Source: Planctomycetota bacterium
GTDB taxonomy: Bacteria; Planctomycetota; Planctomycetia; Pirellulales; Pirellulaceae
Direction of reading: 5' to 3'
DNA length: 64,000 nucleotides
NCBI GenBank assembly: GCA_014381825.1
Contig: JACNKX010000067.1
Coordinates: 1 to 64,000 of the forward strand
Part shown: one piece after another, positions 27,478 to 36,318 of the stretch
Numbering within the stretch: the stretch's first letter is position 1
Layout of the letters: each line of letters starts with the position of its first letter
Position numbers and translations under genes: made by a program
Notes under the pieces: generated by a model
Databases searched by the model: none
What the model was told of the DNA's origin: nothing
The model's input: only the letters and a program-made list of their open reading frames with translations

Positions 27478-28170
27478 TCACCGCAAGCTGCACATACTCG
27501 TCATTCCGATCGGCTCCCGACAGTGGAAGGGCTCGCCATAGCGGGTGCCGATGGTCTTACCCCAATAGGCGGCCTCGTCGCGGAGCTGGTCGAGGAACGT
27601 TGGGGGAGCCTGGGGGCGACCTTCGACAAACTGGCTGTGATAGCATCGAATTGCCTCTAGCTTTTGCTCCCATTGGTCGCTGATATCCAAAATAAACGCG
27701 GGTTGCGCAGCCATTTTCAAATGGACACAGTAGTAATTGTAGATCCGTTCGGGGTGAAACGATTCGCCTGACATATCCGAATTAGACAGTTTGGCCCAGA
27801 ATCGGGCTGCCTCAACTAGTTGAGTAGCGGCGACATGATCGGGGTGAGCATCGGTCCAGTAGGGAGCGAACAGCCACCGGGGGCGCACGCGACGGATTAC
27901 TTCGGCAAGCTGCTTTCTGGCATCGAGCGATGGCTCGAGAGAGCGATTTCGCAGCCCTAGGTTTTCGCGCCAATCTAATTCCAAAATGGCTGTCGCCTCA
28001 GCCGTTTCGCGGGCACGAATCTCGGGCGATCCGTGCGGCGTCGGTTCGCCGTCCGTCAGGTCGACGACTCCAACAGCGAGCCCCTCCGCCTTCAATTTCA
28101 GAATCGCTCCACCCATTCCCAGTTCGGCATCATCGGGATGTGGGGCGACCACTAGTACGTCAAGCTGCAT
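27478..28170 (-). CDS. bshB1: Bacillithiol biosynthesis deacetylase BshB1
   Basis: The 230-residue protein matches BshB1, the zinc-dependent deacetylase that converts GlcNAc-malate to GlcN-malate in bacillithiol synthesis. The PIG-L/LmbE signature APHPDDAELGMGG holds His and Asp ligands, WTDAHPDHVAAT holds the third His, and the family-specific ends LDISDQWEQKLEAIRCYHSQF and IGTRYGEPF separate it from other LmbE proteins. Length is normal. No bshA or bshC was seen in the window, so the pathway is completed elsewhere if at all. Planctomycetes with bacillithiol genes are known, which agrees with the family call. Confidence 0.85.
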   Translation of the reverse strand: MQLDVLVVAPHPDDAELGMGGAILKLKAEGLAVGVVDLTDGEPTPHGSPEIRARETAEATAILELDWRENLGLRNRSLEPSLDARKQLAEVIRRVRPRWLFAPYWTDAHPDHVAATQLVEAARFWAKLSNSDMSGESFHPERIYNYYCVHLKMAAQPAFILDISDQWEQKLEAIRCYHSQFVEGRPQAPPTFLDQLRDEAAYWGKTIGTRYGEPFHCREPIGMTSMCSLR

Positions 28171-28338
28171 GGTGTATATCTCAATATCTCAGAAGAAGCA
28201 CTACACACGATGATGCAGCGAGAATCAAGTATCTCACCTCATCCTCACACTCTGCCGCACTACCGACAACTGGTCTGGACGAGTTTTTGCGCATTTGGGA
28301 CAAGACTCCATTCCCGTTCTTGATAGCAGGACTCCGCG

Positions 28339-28542
28339 ATGCGTAAACCAGTCTTAGTTGCTGCGATTTGTCTCCTGGTTGCCAGTCTCAGTGGTTGCGC
28401 GGTGTTCAACTCGAAGGCAGGTGCTGATACGGACGTCGAACCGGAGTGGATTGAGAACCTCAAGTCACTCAAAGGAACTGGCGCATCGACCGGCGCGTCG
28501 CGCGAGGCCCGAGAAATCGAGAAAAGTCTCGGGGCTCTCTAA
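28339..28542 (+). CDS. Small lipoprotein
   Basis: A 67-residue product with a textbook lipoprotein leader: RKPVLVAAICLLVASLSGC, lipobox L-S-G-C. AGGACT precedes the ATG. The mature 48 residues contain EPEWIENLKSLKGTG and an amphipathic C-terminus with no known fold. Such tiny lipoproteins are frequent in planctomycetes and have no assigned role. It precedes the M32 peptidase gene by 140 bp on the same strand. Confidence 0.7.
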   Translation: MRKPVLVAAICLLVASLSGCAVFNSKAGADTDVEPEWIENLKSLKGTGASTGASREAREIEKSLGAL

Positions 28543-28682
28543 CGGCACGCCGCGCCAATCCATTGGCGTCCGATCACCTCACCTTAAATTCCGATCTGTT
28601 TTGCGGTACCTTCACCCCTGCAACCGCAGTCCTACGATTCAGCATCTCATGACGCGCGTCAAGCACGGAAGGAATTCGCACG

Positions 28683-30194
28683 ATGTCCCGAGTAACGTTC
28701 GATAAACTTTGCGATCACGCTCGCGAAACCGCTCTTTTGCAATCTGTCGCTGAACTCTTGGGATGGGACGAGCGAACGAAGATGCCGCCCGCGGCAGGTG
28801 CCTATCGCGCGGAGCAGATGACTTACCTTTCGTCGCTCGCTCACCGACGGCAGACCGACCCACAACTCGGCGAGTGGCTCGACGAACTGGTGGTCAGCGA
28901 TCTAGCAAGTGATCGACATAGCGATGCAGGCGCGACGATTCGGCAGATGCGTCGCGAGTACGACAAGCTCACGAAGCTGCCTCAATCGTTAGTCGAAGAG
29001 CTGACGCGTGCGTCCGTCCTCGGCCAGCAGGCCTGGGTCGAAGCACGTAAGAACGATGACTTTGTGACATTCGCCCCGATCCTGGAGCAGATCGTTTCGC
29101 TCAAGCGGCAACAAGCCGATGCGATCGGCTATGACGAGTGTCCCTACGACGCGTTGCTGGACGACTTTGAGCCTGGCGAAACAACAAAGAACGTGGCGCG
29201 CGTTCTCGAAGCACTCCGAAGCGAACTCGTTCCGATGGTGGCCGCGATTGCCGACAGTTCACGAACGCCGGATCTCGATCTACTAAAACGCACTTATCCA
29301 ATCGACTCTCAAGAGACCTTTGGCAAGCAAGCGGCGACTGCAATCGGATTCGAGTTCAACCGTGGCCGATTGGACGTGACCCACCATCCGTTCTGCGCTG
29401 GTATGGGGCCGGATGATTGTCGTCTGACGACTCGCTACGACGAACATTTCTTTCCCAGTGGTTTCTTTAGCATTCTGCACGAGGCGGGCCACGGCATTTA
29501 CGACCAGGGACTGCGGGGCGATCAATTCGGCCTTCCGCCGGGAAGCTACCTCTCGCTCGGGATCCACGAGTCTCAGTCCCGAATGTGGGAGAACATGGTT
29601 GGTCGCAGCGTCTCGTTTTGGCAACATTTCTATCCGGAGGCTCAAGAGACGTTCCGGGAAGCCCTTGGCAACGCGCAATTGGAAGACTTTTGCTTTGCCG
29701 TCAACGATGTACGGCCATCATTGATTCGCGTCGAGGCGGACGAAGCGACCTACAACTTGCACATCATCATTCGCTTCGAGTTGGAACAAGCGTTGATCAA
29801 CGACGAGCTCGCAATCCGCGATCTGCCAGCAGCATGGAATCAGAAATATCGTGACTACTTAGGCATCGAGCCGCCGAGTGATGCAGACGGCGTGTTGCAG
29901 GACGTGCATTGGAGCGCTGCCTTGATTGGTTACTTCCCAACGTATGCGTTGGGCAATTTGTACGCAGCGCAGTTCTATGCACAAGCCGCCCACGATATCG
30001 GCCCGCTGGACGAACAGTTCGAACGCGGCGATTTTACTTCGCTGCTAGGTTGGTTGCGCGAGAAGATCCATTATTCGGGCCAATGCTATACAGCCAGCGA
30101 ACTCGTTCAAAATGTCACCAGCAAGCCGCTGTCCCACGACGCGTTGATTGCGTACCTGCGCGAGAAGTACACACACTACTACGGCTTGAACTGA
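28683..30194 (+). CDS. M32-family metallocarboxypeptidase (Taq-type)
   Basis: A 503-residue cytoplasmic zinc carboxypeptidase of family M32, which removes C-terminal residues with broad specificity. HEAGH (HExxH) near residue 265 binds zinc, with the downstream Glu in GIHESQSRMWENMVG as third ligand. Other family blocks are ELLGWDERTKMP, DVTHHPFCAGMGPDD, VRVEADEATYNLHI-type sequence near residue 355, and GYFPTYALGNLYAAQF. Length equals the family norm. GGAAGGAATT gives a strong ribosome site. It ends 16 bp from the convergent coiled-coil gene. Confidence 0.9.
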   Translation: MSRVTFDKLCDHARETALLQSVAELLGWDERTKMPPAAGAYRAEQMTYLSSLAHRRQTDPQLGEWLDELVVSDLASDRHSDAGATIRQMRREYDKLTKLPQSLVEELTRASVLGQQAWVEARKNDDFVTFAPILEQIVSLKRQQADAIGYDECPYDALLDDFEPGETTKNVARVLEALRSELVPMVAAIADSSRTPDLDLLKRTYPIDSQETFGKQAATAIGFEFNRGRLDVTHHPFCAGMGPDDCRLTTRYDEHFFPSGFFSILHEAGHGIYDQGLRGDQFGLPPGSYLSLGIHESQSRMWENMVGRSVSFWQHFYPEAQETFREALGNAQLEDFCFAVNDVRPSLIRVEADEATYNLHIIIRFELEQALINDELAIRDLPAAWNQKYRDYLGIEPPSDADGVLQDVHWSAALIGYFPTYALGNLYAAQFYAQAAHDIGPLDEQFERGDFTSLLGWLREKIHYSGQCYTASELVQNVTSKPLSHDALIAYLREKYTHYYGLN

Positions 30195-30210
30195 GGCATC
30201 GGACGAAACT

Positions 30211-31293
30211 CTATTTGTCATCGTCTTTTAAGCCAAGTCGGCTGAGCCATCGTCCCGTTTGTTTTTGGCCTGCTTTGCCGCTGCTACCATCGCCCCCAGA
30301 TTCCTCAAAGCTGCGGATCTTCGTCTCTAACTCGGATCGCTCACGAGCGAGTTTCGCACGTTCGACGGAAATGTCGATCTCGGCTTGCCGTAGTTTCCCG
30401 CGCCACTCATCCTCTAAACGACTTAACCGCTCTCGCTCTTCGCAAATTTGTTCATCCTTGTCAAAAATGCGCGCCGACGACTCTTCGTCGCTCGGACTAT
30501 TCGTCGCCGCGTCGAGTGCCGCCTTTAGATCGGCGATCTGTCGAACCTTATCAGCAATCACTTGATCAGTTATCCGAATCGTGCTTTCTATCGAAAGTTT
30601 CGCCTCGCCTACTTTGGCATCGCTTTCGTCGAACTCCGAATCTAGCTCCTGCATCATACGAAGCTTTTGCTGCTCCCAATCGAAACCGCTTGTCGTCACC
30701 GGAGTCGCGTCGCGCGTGGTTCCATCTCCTTGCGACGCCCGCTGCTGAAGATCCGAATTCTTCGCTTTCAAGTCGCGAATCTCTTTGACGGCGACCTCGA
30801 AACGGCGTTGCAGATCTTCAAAATGCTCGGCGTCGATGCCGCTCGATTGTTCAACTTGCCGTTCCGCATCCGCGAGCCGTCCGATCAACTCGTCTCGCTC
30901 CAGTTTCATTTCGGATAGCTGTTCGAGAAGAGCTTCGACATCAACTCCCTCCACGTCTTCAGTCTGCTCAGCGACAAGACTTCGCAATTGTTTCAATTCG
31001 CCCGCGCGAGCGTTAAGCAATTTGCGGCACTGAGCAAGTTGCGTTCGCACTTCTTCCAGCTCTTCAGACGATGCCTCTTGAACTTCCCGTGTGTTCAACG
31101 AAGACGTCGCGCGAGAACGCTCTTCCGCTCGATCGAGTTCCACCAACTGCTCCGCAATAGTGGCTGCGAGAAAGTCGACTCGGTCGCGTTGAGCTTCGAA
31201 CAACCGCTGCGCACGCCGACGGAACTCACCCATTGCCTCGCGCAACTGGGGTTCTGGCATTTCGCTTGTCGAAGAATTCTGCGAATTCGTCAT
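30211..31293 (-). CDS. Coiled-coil protein of unknown function
   Basis: A 360-residue, highly charged protein without signal peptide or membrane helix. From about residue 15 to 330 it is nearly all predicted coiled coil, with heptads rich in Leu, Glu, Arg and Gln (EQLVELDRAEERSRA, LEEVRTQLAQCRKLL, LSEMKLERDELIGRL). The basic tail KQTGRWLSRLGLKDD might be a binding or localisation signal. The internal ATG at 31293 is chosen because the open frame upstream looks non-coding. No enzymatic motif is present; a structural or scaffold role is the most that can be said. Confidence 0.65.
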   Translation of the reverse strand: MTNSQNSSTSEMPEPQLREAMGEFRRRAQRLFEAQRDRVDFLAATIAEQLVELDRAEERSRATSSLNTREVQEASSEELEEVRTQLAQCRKLLNARAGELKQLRSLVAEQTEDVEGVDVEALLEQLSEMKLERDELIGRLADAERQVEQSSGIDAEHFEDLQRRFEVAVKEIRDLKAKNSDLQQRASQGDGTTRDATPVTTSGFDWEQQKLRMMQELDSEFDESDAKVGEAKLSIESTIRITDQVIADKVRQIADLKAALDAATNSPSDEESSARIFDKDEQICEERERLSRLEDEWRGKLRQAEIDISVERAKLARERSELETKIRSFEESGGDGSSGKAGQKQTGRWLSRLGLKDDDK

Positions 31294-31456
31294 ATCAACT
31301 CGAACGGCCCAACTCGAACGATCAGGCACCGTAGCCACATCGGCGCGGAGCTTCCGCACTCGGTGTGCGTACACTCGCTATCAGTCGTATACGTCAGAAG
31401 GAGCGATCCGTCAAAGCGTCGCTGACGGTTCACACCATCTGGGTGATTCGCAACGG

Positions 31457-32434
31457 TTATGACAGCACAATCGGATTGACGACGTTTTCAGGTATGGTTC
31501 CCGTCAGTCGCGCGACGACCTGACGTGCTGCTCGCCGACGAAGCTCTTCGACAGACTCGACTGAGACAAACGCAGCATGCGGTGTGACGATGACGCGTGG
31601 GTCGTTGAAGGGTGGAAGAGATAGGTCCGGCGGCTCGGGTTGCTGCACATCCAACCCAGCTCCTGCAATCTGATTGCCGTCCAATGCCTCGGCTAACGCC
31701 ACATGGTCGACCAACCCGCCTCGAGCTGTGTTGATCAAAAAACTCGTGGAACGCATTGCGTCCAAAGCTTCGGAATCGACCAAGCCGTGAGTCTCAGAAG
31801 TCAACGGCAGGTGCAACGAAACGAAGTCACTTTCTCTCAGCAATTCGTCGAATGCCACGATCGTGGCATTCGCAGCACGTTCTGACTTGCTTCGGCGACA
31901 CGCCAGAACGCGCATTCCGATCGCCGACGCTTTCTCTGCGACCGTGCGACCGATATTGCCAAGTCCGACGATGCCTAGTGTTTGACCTTCAATCCGTCGC
32001 GGCGTGGGTGCCTCTTGCAGATCATAGTTACCCCGCTTCGTCGCGGTGTGAAATATTGCGATATTTCGAGCCAAAGCAAAAATCAACGCGAGCGTGTGCT
32101 CCGCCACTTCGGTCGCGCAATAATCCGGCACGTTCGTCACCGGGATGCCGCGCTCGGTACAGAACTCGACATCGATATTATCCAACCCGATTCCAAGCCG
32201 CGACACGATCTGACAATTCGCCGCAGCACGGATCACACGCGAAGTCGTATTTGCCCAGCACGTCATGATGGCATCGACATCGCGTGCCAACTCAATGAGC
32301 GCCGCCTCATCTTGCTCGTCTGCGACGACAAGTTCGGCGCCAATCTCGCTCAGTACGGATCGCTCGACATCAAGCTCAGCCCACGCATAGTCGGTCAGCA
32401 GGACGCGGAAACGTGGTGTCGTTTGCCTGGTCAC
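31457..32434 (-). CDS. NAD-dependent D-2-hydroxyacid dehydrogenase (CtBP/phosphoglycerate dehydrogenase-like)
   Basis: A 325-residue dehydrogenase. The nucleotide-binding fingerprint GLGNIGRTVAEKASAIG is followed by the catalytic set: Arg in NTARGGLVDH, Glu in QQPEPPDL, and His in VTPHAAFVS. The pattern is closest to C-terminal-binding-protein-like and phosphoglycerate-dehydrogenase-like members. It has no ACT or other C-terminal regulatory domain, so serine biosynthesis is not implied. It begins with GTG. The substrate is unknown and neighbours give no clue. Confidence 0.85.
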   Translation of the reverse strand: MTRQTTPRFRVLLTDYAWAELDVERSVLSEIGAELVVADEQDEAALIELARDVDAIMTCWANTTSRVIRAAANCQIVSRLGIGLDNIDVEFCTERGIPVTNVPDYCATEVAEHTLALIFALARNIAIFHTATKRGNYDLQEAPTPRRIEGQTLGIVGLGNIGRTVAEKASAIGMRVLACRRSKSERAANATIVAFDELLRESDFVSLHLPLTSETHGLVDSEALDAMRSTSFLINTARGGLVDHVALAEALDGNQIAGAGLDVQQPEPPDLSLPPFNDPRVIVTPHAAFVSVESVEELRRRAARQVVARLTGTIPENVVNPIVLS

Positions 32435-32587
32435 GGATTTTGATCGCTAGTCAGTATCTTGCCGAAGCAAGGAGCCAGATGGAAGGGACTGCGTAAAACA
32501 AACGATAGACGACTTCTCGGAATTGCTGTCGCCTTACATAGCATATCGACAATTCCACGCGAAGAACCAGACGGGCACAGGGCGAAG

Positions 32588-33091
32588 TCAACTTCTTACG
32601 GGCTTGGCGCACGTCGGGTCGACAACCTTGAGCATATTGAGACCAGTGACCCGAAATCCAAGTTTCTTGTACAAAGCTTGAGCCCCCATATTGTTGCCGA
32701 AAACGTGTAACCCGATATTCGTCAGGCCAAGCTCGCGTACGCGGGATTCAAGGGCGTTACATGCGGCCTCGGCAAACCCTTTTCGACGGTACTGCGGCTC
32801 AATTTCAATGTCATACACGAAGGCGGATTTGATCCCATGCTGTTCTACGACAGCAAACCAAAGGACGCCAACCGATGTGCCATTTTCCTTGGAGACTATC
32901 TCAAATAGATGATTATTTGGAGTTTGCAATCCTTGGGGGAGAGATTCTTCAAAGTCTGCGCGAGAACGTTCATAGGCTCCCACCTGAGGCCAACGACCTG
33001 CTTCAATATTGTCTTTCGCATACCCGACAACAGCGTTCTCGAAATAGGAAGTGAAGGCCTCGTCGCTCATCGGAAGTAAAGTCACCACCAT
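32588..33091 (-). CDS. GNAT-family N-acetyltransferase
   Basis: A 167-residue acetyltransferase. Motif A, which binds acetyl-CoA pyrophosphate, reads IEPQYRRKGFAEAA, and the family's C-terminal block is LHVFGNNMGAQALYKKLGF. The start at 33091 is preferred; the longer frame to 33181 adds a stretch with no similarity. The layout resembles ribosomal-protein and small-molecule acetyltransferases, but the substrate cannot be read from sequence. Confidence 0.8.
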   Translation of the reverse strand: MVVTLLPMSDEAFTSYFENAVVGYAKDNIEAGRWPQVGAYERSRADFEESLPQGLQTPNNHLFEIVSKENGTSVGVLWFAVVEQHGIKSAFVYDIEIEPQYRRKGFAEAACNALESRVRELGLTNIGLHVFGNNMGAQALYKKLGFRVTGLNMLKVVDPTCAKPVRS

Positions 33092-33820
33092 AGTCACACT
33101 TGCATGGAACGATTGAGATAACGGAGGGCGAGGAGAGCACTCGACGGTGCGGACTAAAACCCGCGAAACAGTTAAGTTCAATGATGGCGATCACGCGGCG
33201 GCGACGAAAGATGAGCCATTCCGAATCCGCCTGCCATTGCCGCTCGCGTGCATAGCTTGGTTCGTCGGCCTTTGCTCGAATCCGTTGGCACGTAGCGAAG
33301 ATGTCAGTGTATTGTGCTTTGGCCACATCGCCAACCTCCACTCGAACGGTCTCGTGCTGAGTTACCAAGACCAGTTCGAACCGACCCTTCTCACTTTGTC
33401 TCCGCCTAGAACATGGCACGCATCAGCATTACAACATGGCGGCGATCAACACGACAATTCCGATCAACAACGTTGCGATCACGGTCCCACAACCGGCCAT
33501 AGCGCCATAAAGCACTGTCATTGCCGAATTTTGAAACGGTGATGTGCGCATACGTTTAGCGCACTACTCCAGGGTAGTTTTTTGTGGACTCGTTGTCGAA
33601 TGGCTTGTTGGCTGTAGGCACGGCTCGGTCAGCATAAATCGGTTCATTCTCGCCACCCTGGTAGAAATCCGAAGCTCGATTGCCTCACACTGTCTTATCC
33701 GGCGTTTGAACCGCTGACAGAGCGTCACACTTTTTCCACGGGCTTGTTCAGCAGAGCGTTGCTCCGTCGATACCCTCGGGGTCAGACGACGTTATCAGTG
33801 CGCCTCGCAGCACCAACAAG
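33092..33820. other. Stretch without an established gene, including the distal flank of the IS110-type element
   Basis: About 730 bp. A 138-codon minus frame (33003-33419) crosses part of it but overlaps the GNAT gene and has no motif. A 30-residue hydrophobic ORF lies at 33429-33521. From about 33540 to 33820 lies the untranslated DNA downstream of the transposase gene, with an inverted pair AGCAGAGC/GCTCCG-like near 33755; in IS110 relatives one of the two untranslated ends encodes the guide (bridge) RNA. The element boundary could not be fixed. Confidence 0.35.
33429..33521 (-). CDS. Possible 30-residue hydrophobic membrane peptide
   Basis: MTVLYGAMAGCGTVIATLLI followed by a further hydrophobic run and TAA gives 30 residues that could span the membrane once. 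There is no strong ribosome site. Single-helix micropeptides of this size are real in bacteria, but hydrophobic runs also arise by chance. It lies in otherwise gene-free DNA between the GNAT gene and the transposase. Confidence 0.3.
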   Translation of the reverse strand: MTVLYGAMAGCGTVIATLLIGIVVLIAAML

Positions 33821-34930
33821 TCAGGCAGGGCCTCGAGCTTCGGACGTTTCAGATTCTACTGCTTCAAGGTCGGTAACTCCAAGTCGAATTAACAACGGGA
33901 TCAGCAACTCGCCAATCTGCGTCACACCGCGTTTCTTCTTACGCACCAATTCTTCCAACGGCTTGGCTTCGCTAGTGTGGGTGGACTGAGGCAGCCAATG
34001 GAAGGCTTCGTTCATGTCAGCGACGACTTGTTCAATCGGTGTGTGATGCAGGCGATGGAACTCGCGTAGTTTGACTAACAAGTACTCTCGATCAACGCCT
34101 TTGCCACGCCACGCCTGCCGACCGCCCACCAACTGAAACACCATCCGCATGGCTCGATTCGCAATACGTTCGAGCGTACGCGTCTGAAAACGGGTCTTCT
34201 GCTTCTTCAGGTAACTCGCCATCCGATCGACTCCGGCTTGCTTGACGGCAGTGGCTGAAGAGAACTTCTTAGCAATCGGAATCGCGACCGACTTGTTGAA
34301 CAGTTTGTTGTCATCGAACAAGTCGGCGAATCCCGGCATCGTTTGATGCATCAAGACCCGCACTTGAACTTGCAATCGGGCTCGCTGTTTGACGAGGTTT
34401 CTGCGATGCCGTACGAGAGCTTGCAGTGACTTGTACGTCTCATCGACCGGCAAGATCGCCAGTCCATAACCATTGATGGCGGCATGAAAGATGGCTTCCA
34501 GGTCATTGTCATCGGTCTTGATGTCAGGATGCAGCGGCTTTCGATAATGTTTCGACGCGAAGGGATGCACGGTTCGCGTATCGAAACCAGCTTTGCGTAG
34601 TGCCGCTTGGACGGGGCGATGATAGACGCCGGTCATCTCGACGGCGGCAATCGCATCGGTGATCCCCATTTCCTGACAAGCCGTTTTGAGTTGGCTTGTC
34701 ATTAGCTTCAACTCACCGGCTGTATGCTCGACGTTGGTAGGTTCGATGAGCACCTTGCCGTAGAAATCGCAGAGCATCCATTTGGATCTGCGTTTCGCAC
34801 AATCGACGGAGATGATGCCGAAGTGAGTGGGACCAGCTTGCTGGACACGCTCTTGAATGAGTCCAGCCGGTTTTCCGATGTAGCGTGGTTTTGTCGATTT
34901 TGATGGACGTCTTTTCGAGGCAGTTGCCAC
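33821..34930 (-). mobile_element. IS110-family transposase gene (DEDD type), C-terminal domain not recognised
   Basis: The 369-residue product has the RuvC-like DEDD domain of IS110/IS1111 transposases: Asp in IISVDCAKRR (near residue 42), Glu in AAVEMTGVYHRPVQ (near 99), and the paired Asp in DIKTDDNDLEAI (near 140). A long helical region follows (LVRHRRNLVKQRARLQ). The usual C-terminal Tnp domain, with its G-x-G-x-x-T-A motif and catalytic serine, is not recognisable in the last 110 residues, which instead run LEELVRKKKRGVTQIGELL to a short tail. So the gene is either divergent or truncated and fused. It starts at GTG with AAGGAG upstream. The DNA upstream changes at about 35.0 kb into the 5'-truncated kinase frame, suggesting that an element end or a rearrangement lies there. 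Confidence 0.8.
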
Positions 34931-34944
34931 ACGAATGCTCCTTG

Positions 34945-34971
34945 ATTGAAGGGATAGTTAAATCCTTCAAT
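34945..34971. repeat. Hairpin just upstream of the IS110 transposase start
   Basis: ATTGAAGG and CCTTCAAT pair perfectly around an 11-nt loop. On the transposase mRNA the hairpin sits directly before the AAGGAG ribosome site of the GTG start. Such structures in insertion-sequence leaders can limit translation of read-through transcripts, or could be part of the element's structured untranslated end. Confidence 0.5.
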
Positions 34972-34998
34972 GAAAGCACTCGATTCATGTTCCCTTGA

Positions 34999-36177
34999 TT
35001 ACTTTTCAGTTTTGGGGACATACCAGGGAATCCGCTCCCGCAGGATGACGCTGCGCCTGCGAAGCAGCCGAAGCAGATTGGCCGCTACCGCATCGAAAAG
35101 GTATTGGGCAAGGGAGGCTTTGGCCTCGTCTATCTGGCCCACGATGAGCAACTGGAGCGGCTGGTCGCCATCAAGGTGCCGCACGCCAAACTAATCTCCA
35201 AGCCCGAAGATGCCGAGGCGTATCTGACCAAGGCTCGCACAGTTGCCAATCTCGATCATCCCAGCATTGTTCCGGTGCATGATGTCGGCAGTACAGAAGA
35301 CTGTCCCTGCTATGTCGTCTCCAAGTACATCGAAGGCACGGATCTGTCGGCAAAACTCAAGAAGAGTCGGCTGAAATACAGAGACGCCGCCGAACTGGTC
35401 GCTACAGTTGCAGAGGCTCTGCACTACGCTCACAAGCAGGGACTTGTCCACCGAGACGTAAAGCCGGGGAACATTCTGATCGGCAAAGACGGCCAGCCTT
35501 ACGTCGTCGATTTTGGCTTGGCACTGCGGGAAGAGAACATCGGCAAGGGACCGAAGTATGCAGGTACTCCATCCTACATGAGTCCTGAACAGGCCCGTGG
35601 CGAACGACATAGGGTCGATGGTCGCAGTGACATCTTCAGTCTCGGCATCGTGTTCTACGAGTTGCTCGCCGGTCGGCAGCCGTTTCATGGTGACACGCAG
35701 GCCGAGTTGTTGGAGCAAGTCACCAGCTATGATGCCAAACCGCTGCGGCAATACGACGAAAAGCTGCCGAAGGAGTTGGAACGCATTTGCCACAAGGCGA
35801 TGGCGAAACGAGCCAGCGAGCGGTACTCCTCCGCCCATGACTTTGCCGAAGTCCGTGAACAAATCGTCCAGTTCCTTGTCGAACTCCGTCTAAAACTTCA
35901 TCCCCGCAAGAACGCGATCTTTCCGGTCAAAGACGGTGTTCGCTTCTTGGGCTACCGTGTGTTCCCCACGCATCGATTGTTGGTGAAGGAGAACGTCTGG
36001 CGATTTCTGCGGCGAGTGAGAACTATGCAAAAGCAATACGGCGAAGGCCAGACCACACTGCCGGAAATCAAACAACGGTTGATGAGTTGGTCGGGACACG
36101 CTCGGCAAGCGGACACGCATCGCCTGCGGACGTTTTTGTTTGATACAATCCGCTTCCAGAGGGCGACGGCTGAGTAG
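34999..36177 (+). pseudogene. Chimera: 5'-truncated Ser/Thr kinase fused in frame to the C-terminal end of a DGR-type reverse transcriptase
   Basis: One open frame runs from the TGA at 34996-34998 to the TAG at 36175-36177 (393 codons). It has no ATG near its start; the first usable codon, TTG at 35104, would cut into the kinase. Kinase sequence begins by about 35070 (IGRYRIEKVLGKGGFGLVY) and is complete: VAIKVP, HRDVKPGN, VVDFG, GTPSYMSPEQ, DGRSDIFSLG, with the C-lobe ending near 35850. Without a break it continues as LRLKLHPRKNAIFPV, FLGYRVFPTHRLL, SWSGHARQADTHRLR, the motif-7 and thumb region found in reverse transcriptases of diversity-generating retroelements. The RT palm with its YxDD catalytic motif is absent. 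The template-repeat-like tract starts at the next base (36178). I infer a deletion joining a DGR target or neighbour kinase to the RT end, and a second break at the IS110 side. Confidence 0.75.
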
Positions 36178-36300
36178 CCGTTTGTTGCGTGGCGGCTCGT
36201 TCAACAATCAAACGTCGAACGTCCGTTCCGCCAATCGTAACAACAACCAGCCGACGAACCGAAACAACAACAATGGTTTCCGTCCGTCGAGCACTTTGCG
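36178..36300 (+). other. DGR template repeat (orphan)
   Basis: Directly after the RT-end stop lies a tract that in one frame reads RLLRGGSFNNQTSNV, then RSANRNNNQPTNRNNNNGFR. RGGSF/W...RSANR...GFR is the closing signature of FGE-sulfatase/C-type-lectin-fold proteins, the usual variable domain of DGR targets. Twelve of about 25 core codons are AAC or AAT, the hallmark of a template repeat, whose adenines are randomised during copying into the variable repeat. The tract ends in an adenine-poor part (GGTTTCCGTCCGTCG), like an initiation-of-mutagenic-homing segment. No variable repeat was found in the window. It has no start codon or ribosome site of its own, so I do not call a gene. Confidence 0.75.
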
Positions 36301-36318
36301 GCAGGCTTCGTGCCTGCC
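36300..36318. repeat. GC-rich hairpin at the 3' edge of the template repeat
   Basis: GGCAGGC and GCCTGCC pair perfectly around TTCGT. It sits immediately after the adenine-poor end of the template repeat. DGRs often carry a short GC-rich hairpin just beyond the homing sequence of the variable repeat; here it is on the template side. Confidence 0.6.

Noticed and set aside
33003-33419. 138-codon minus-strand ORF overlapping the GNAT gene
   Set aside because: Its last third is a shadow of the GNAT gene, it starts at GTG without a ribosome site, and no motif is present.
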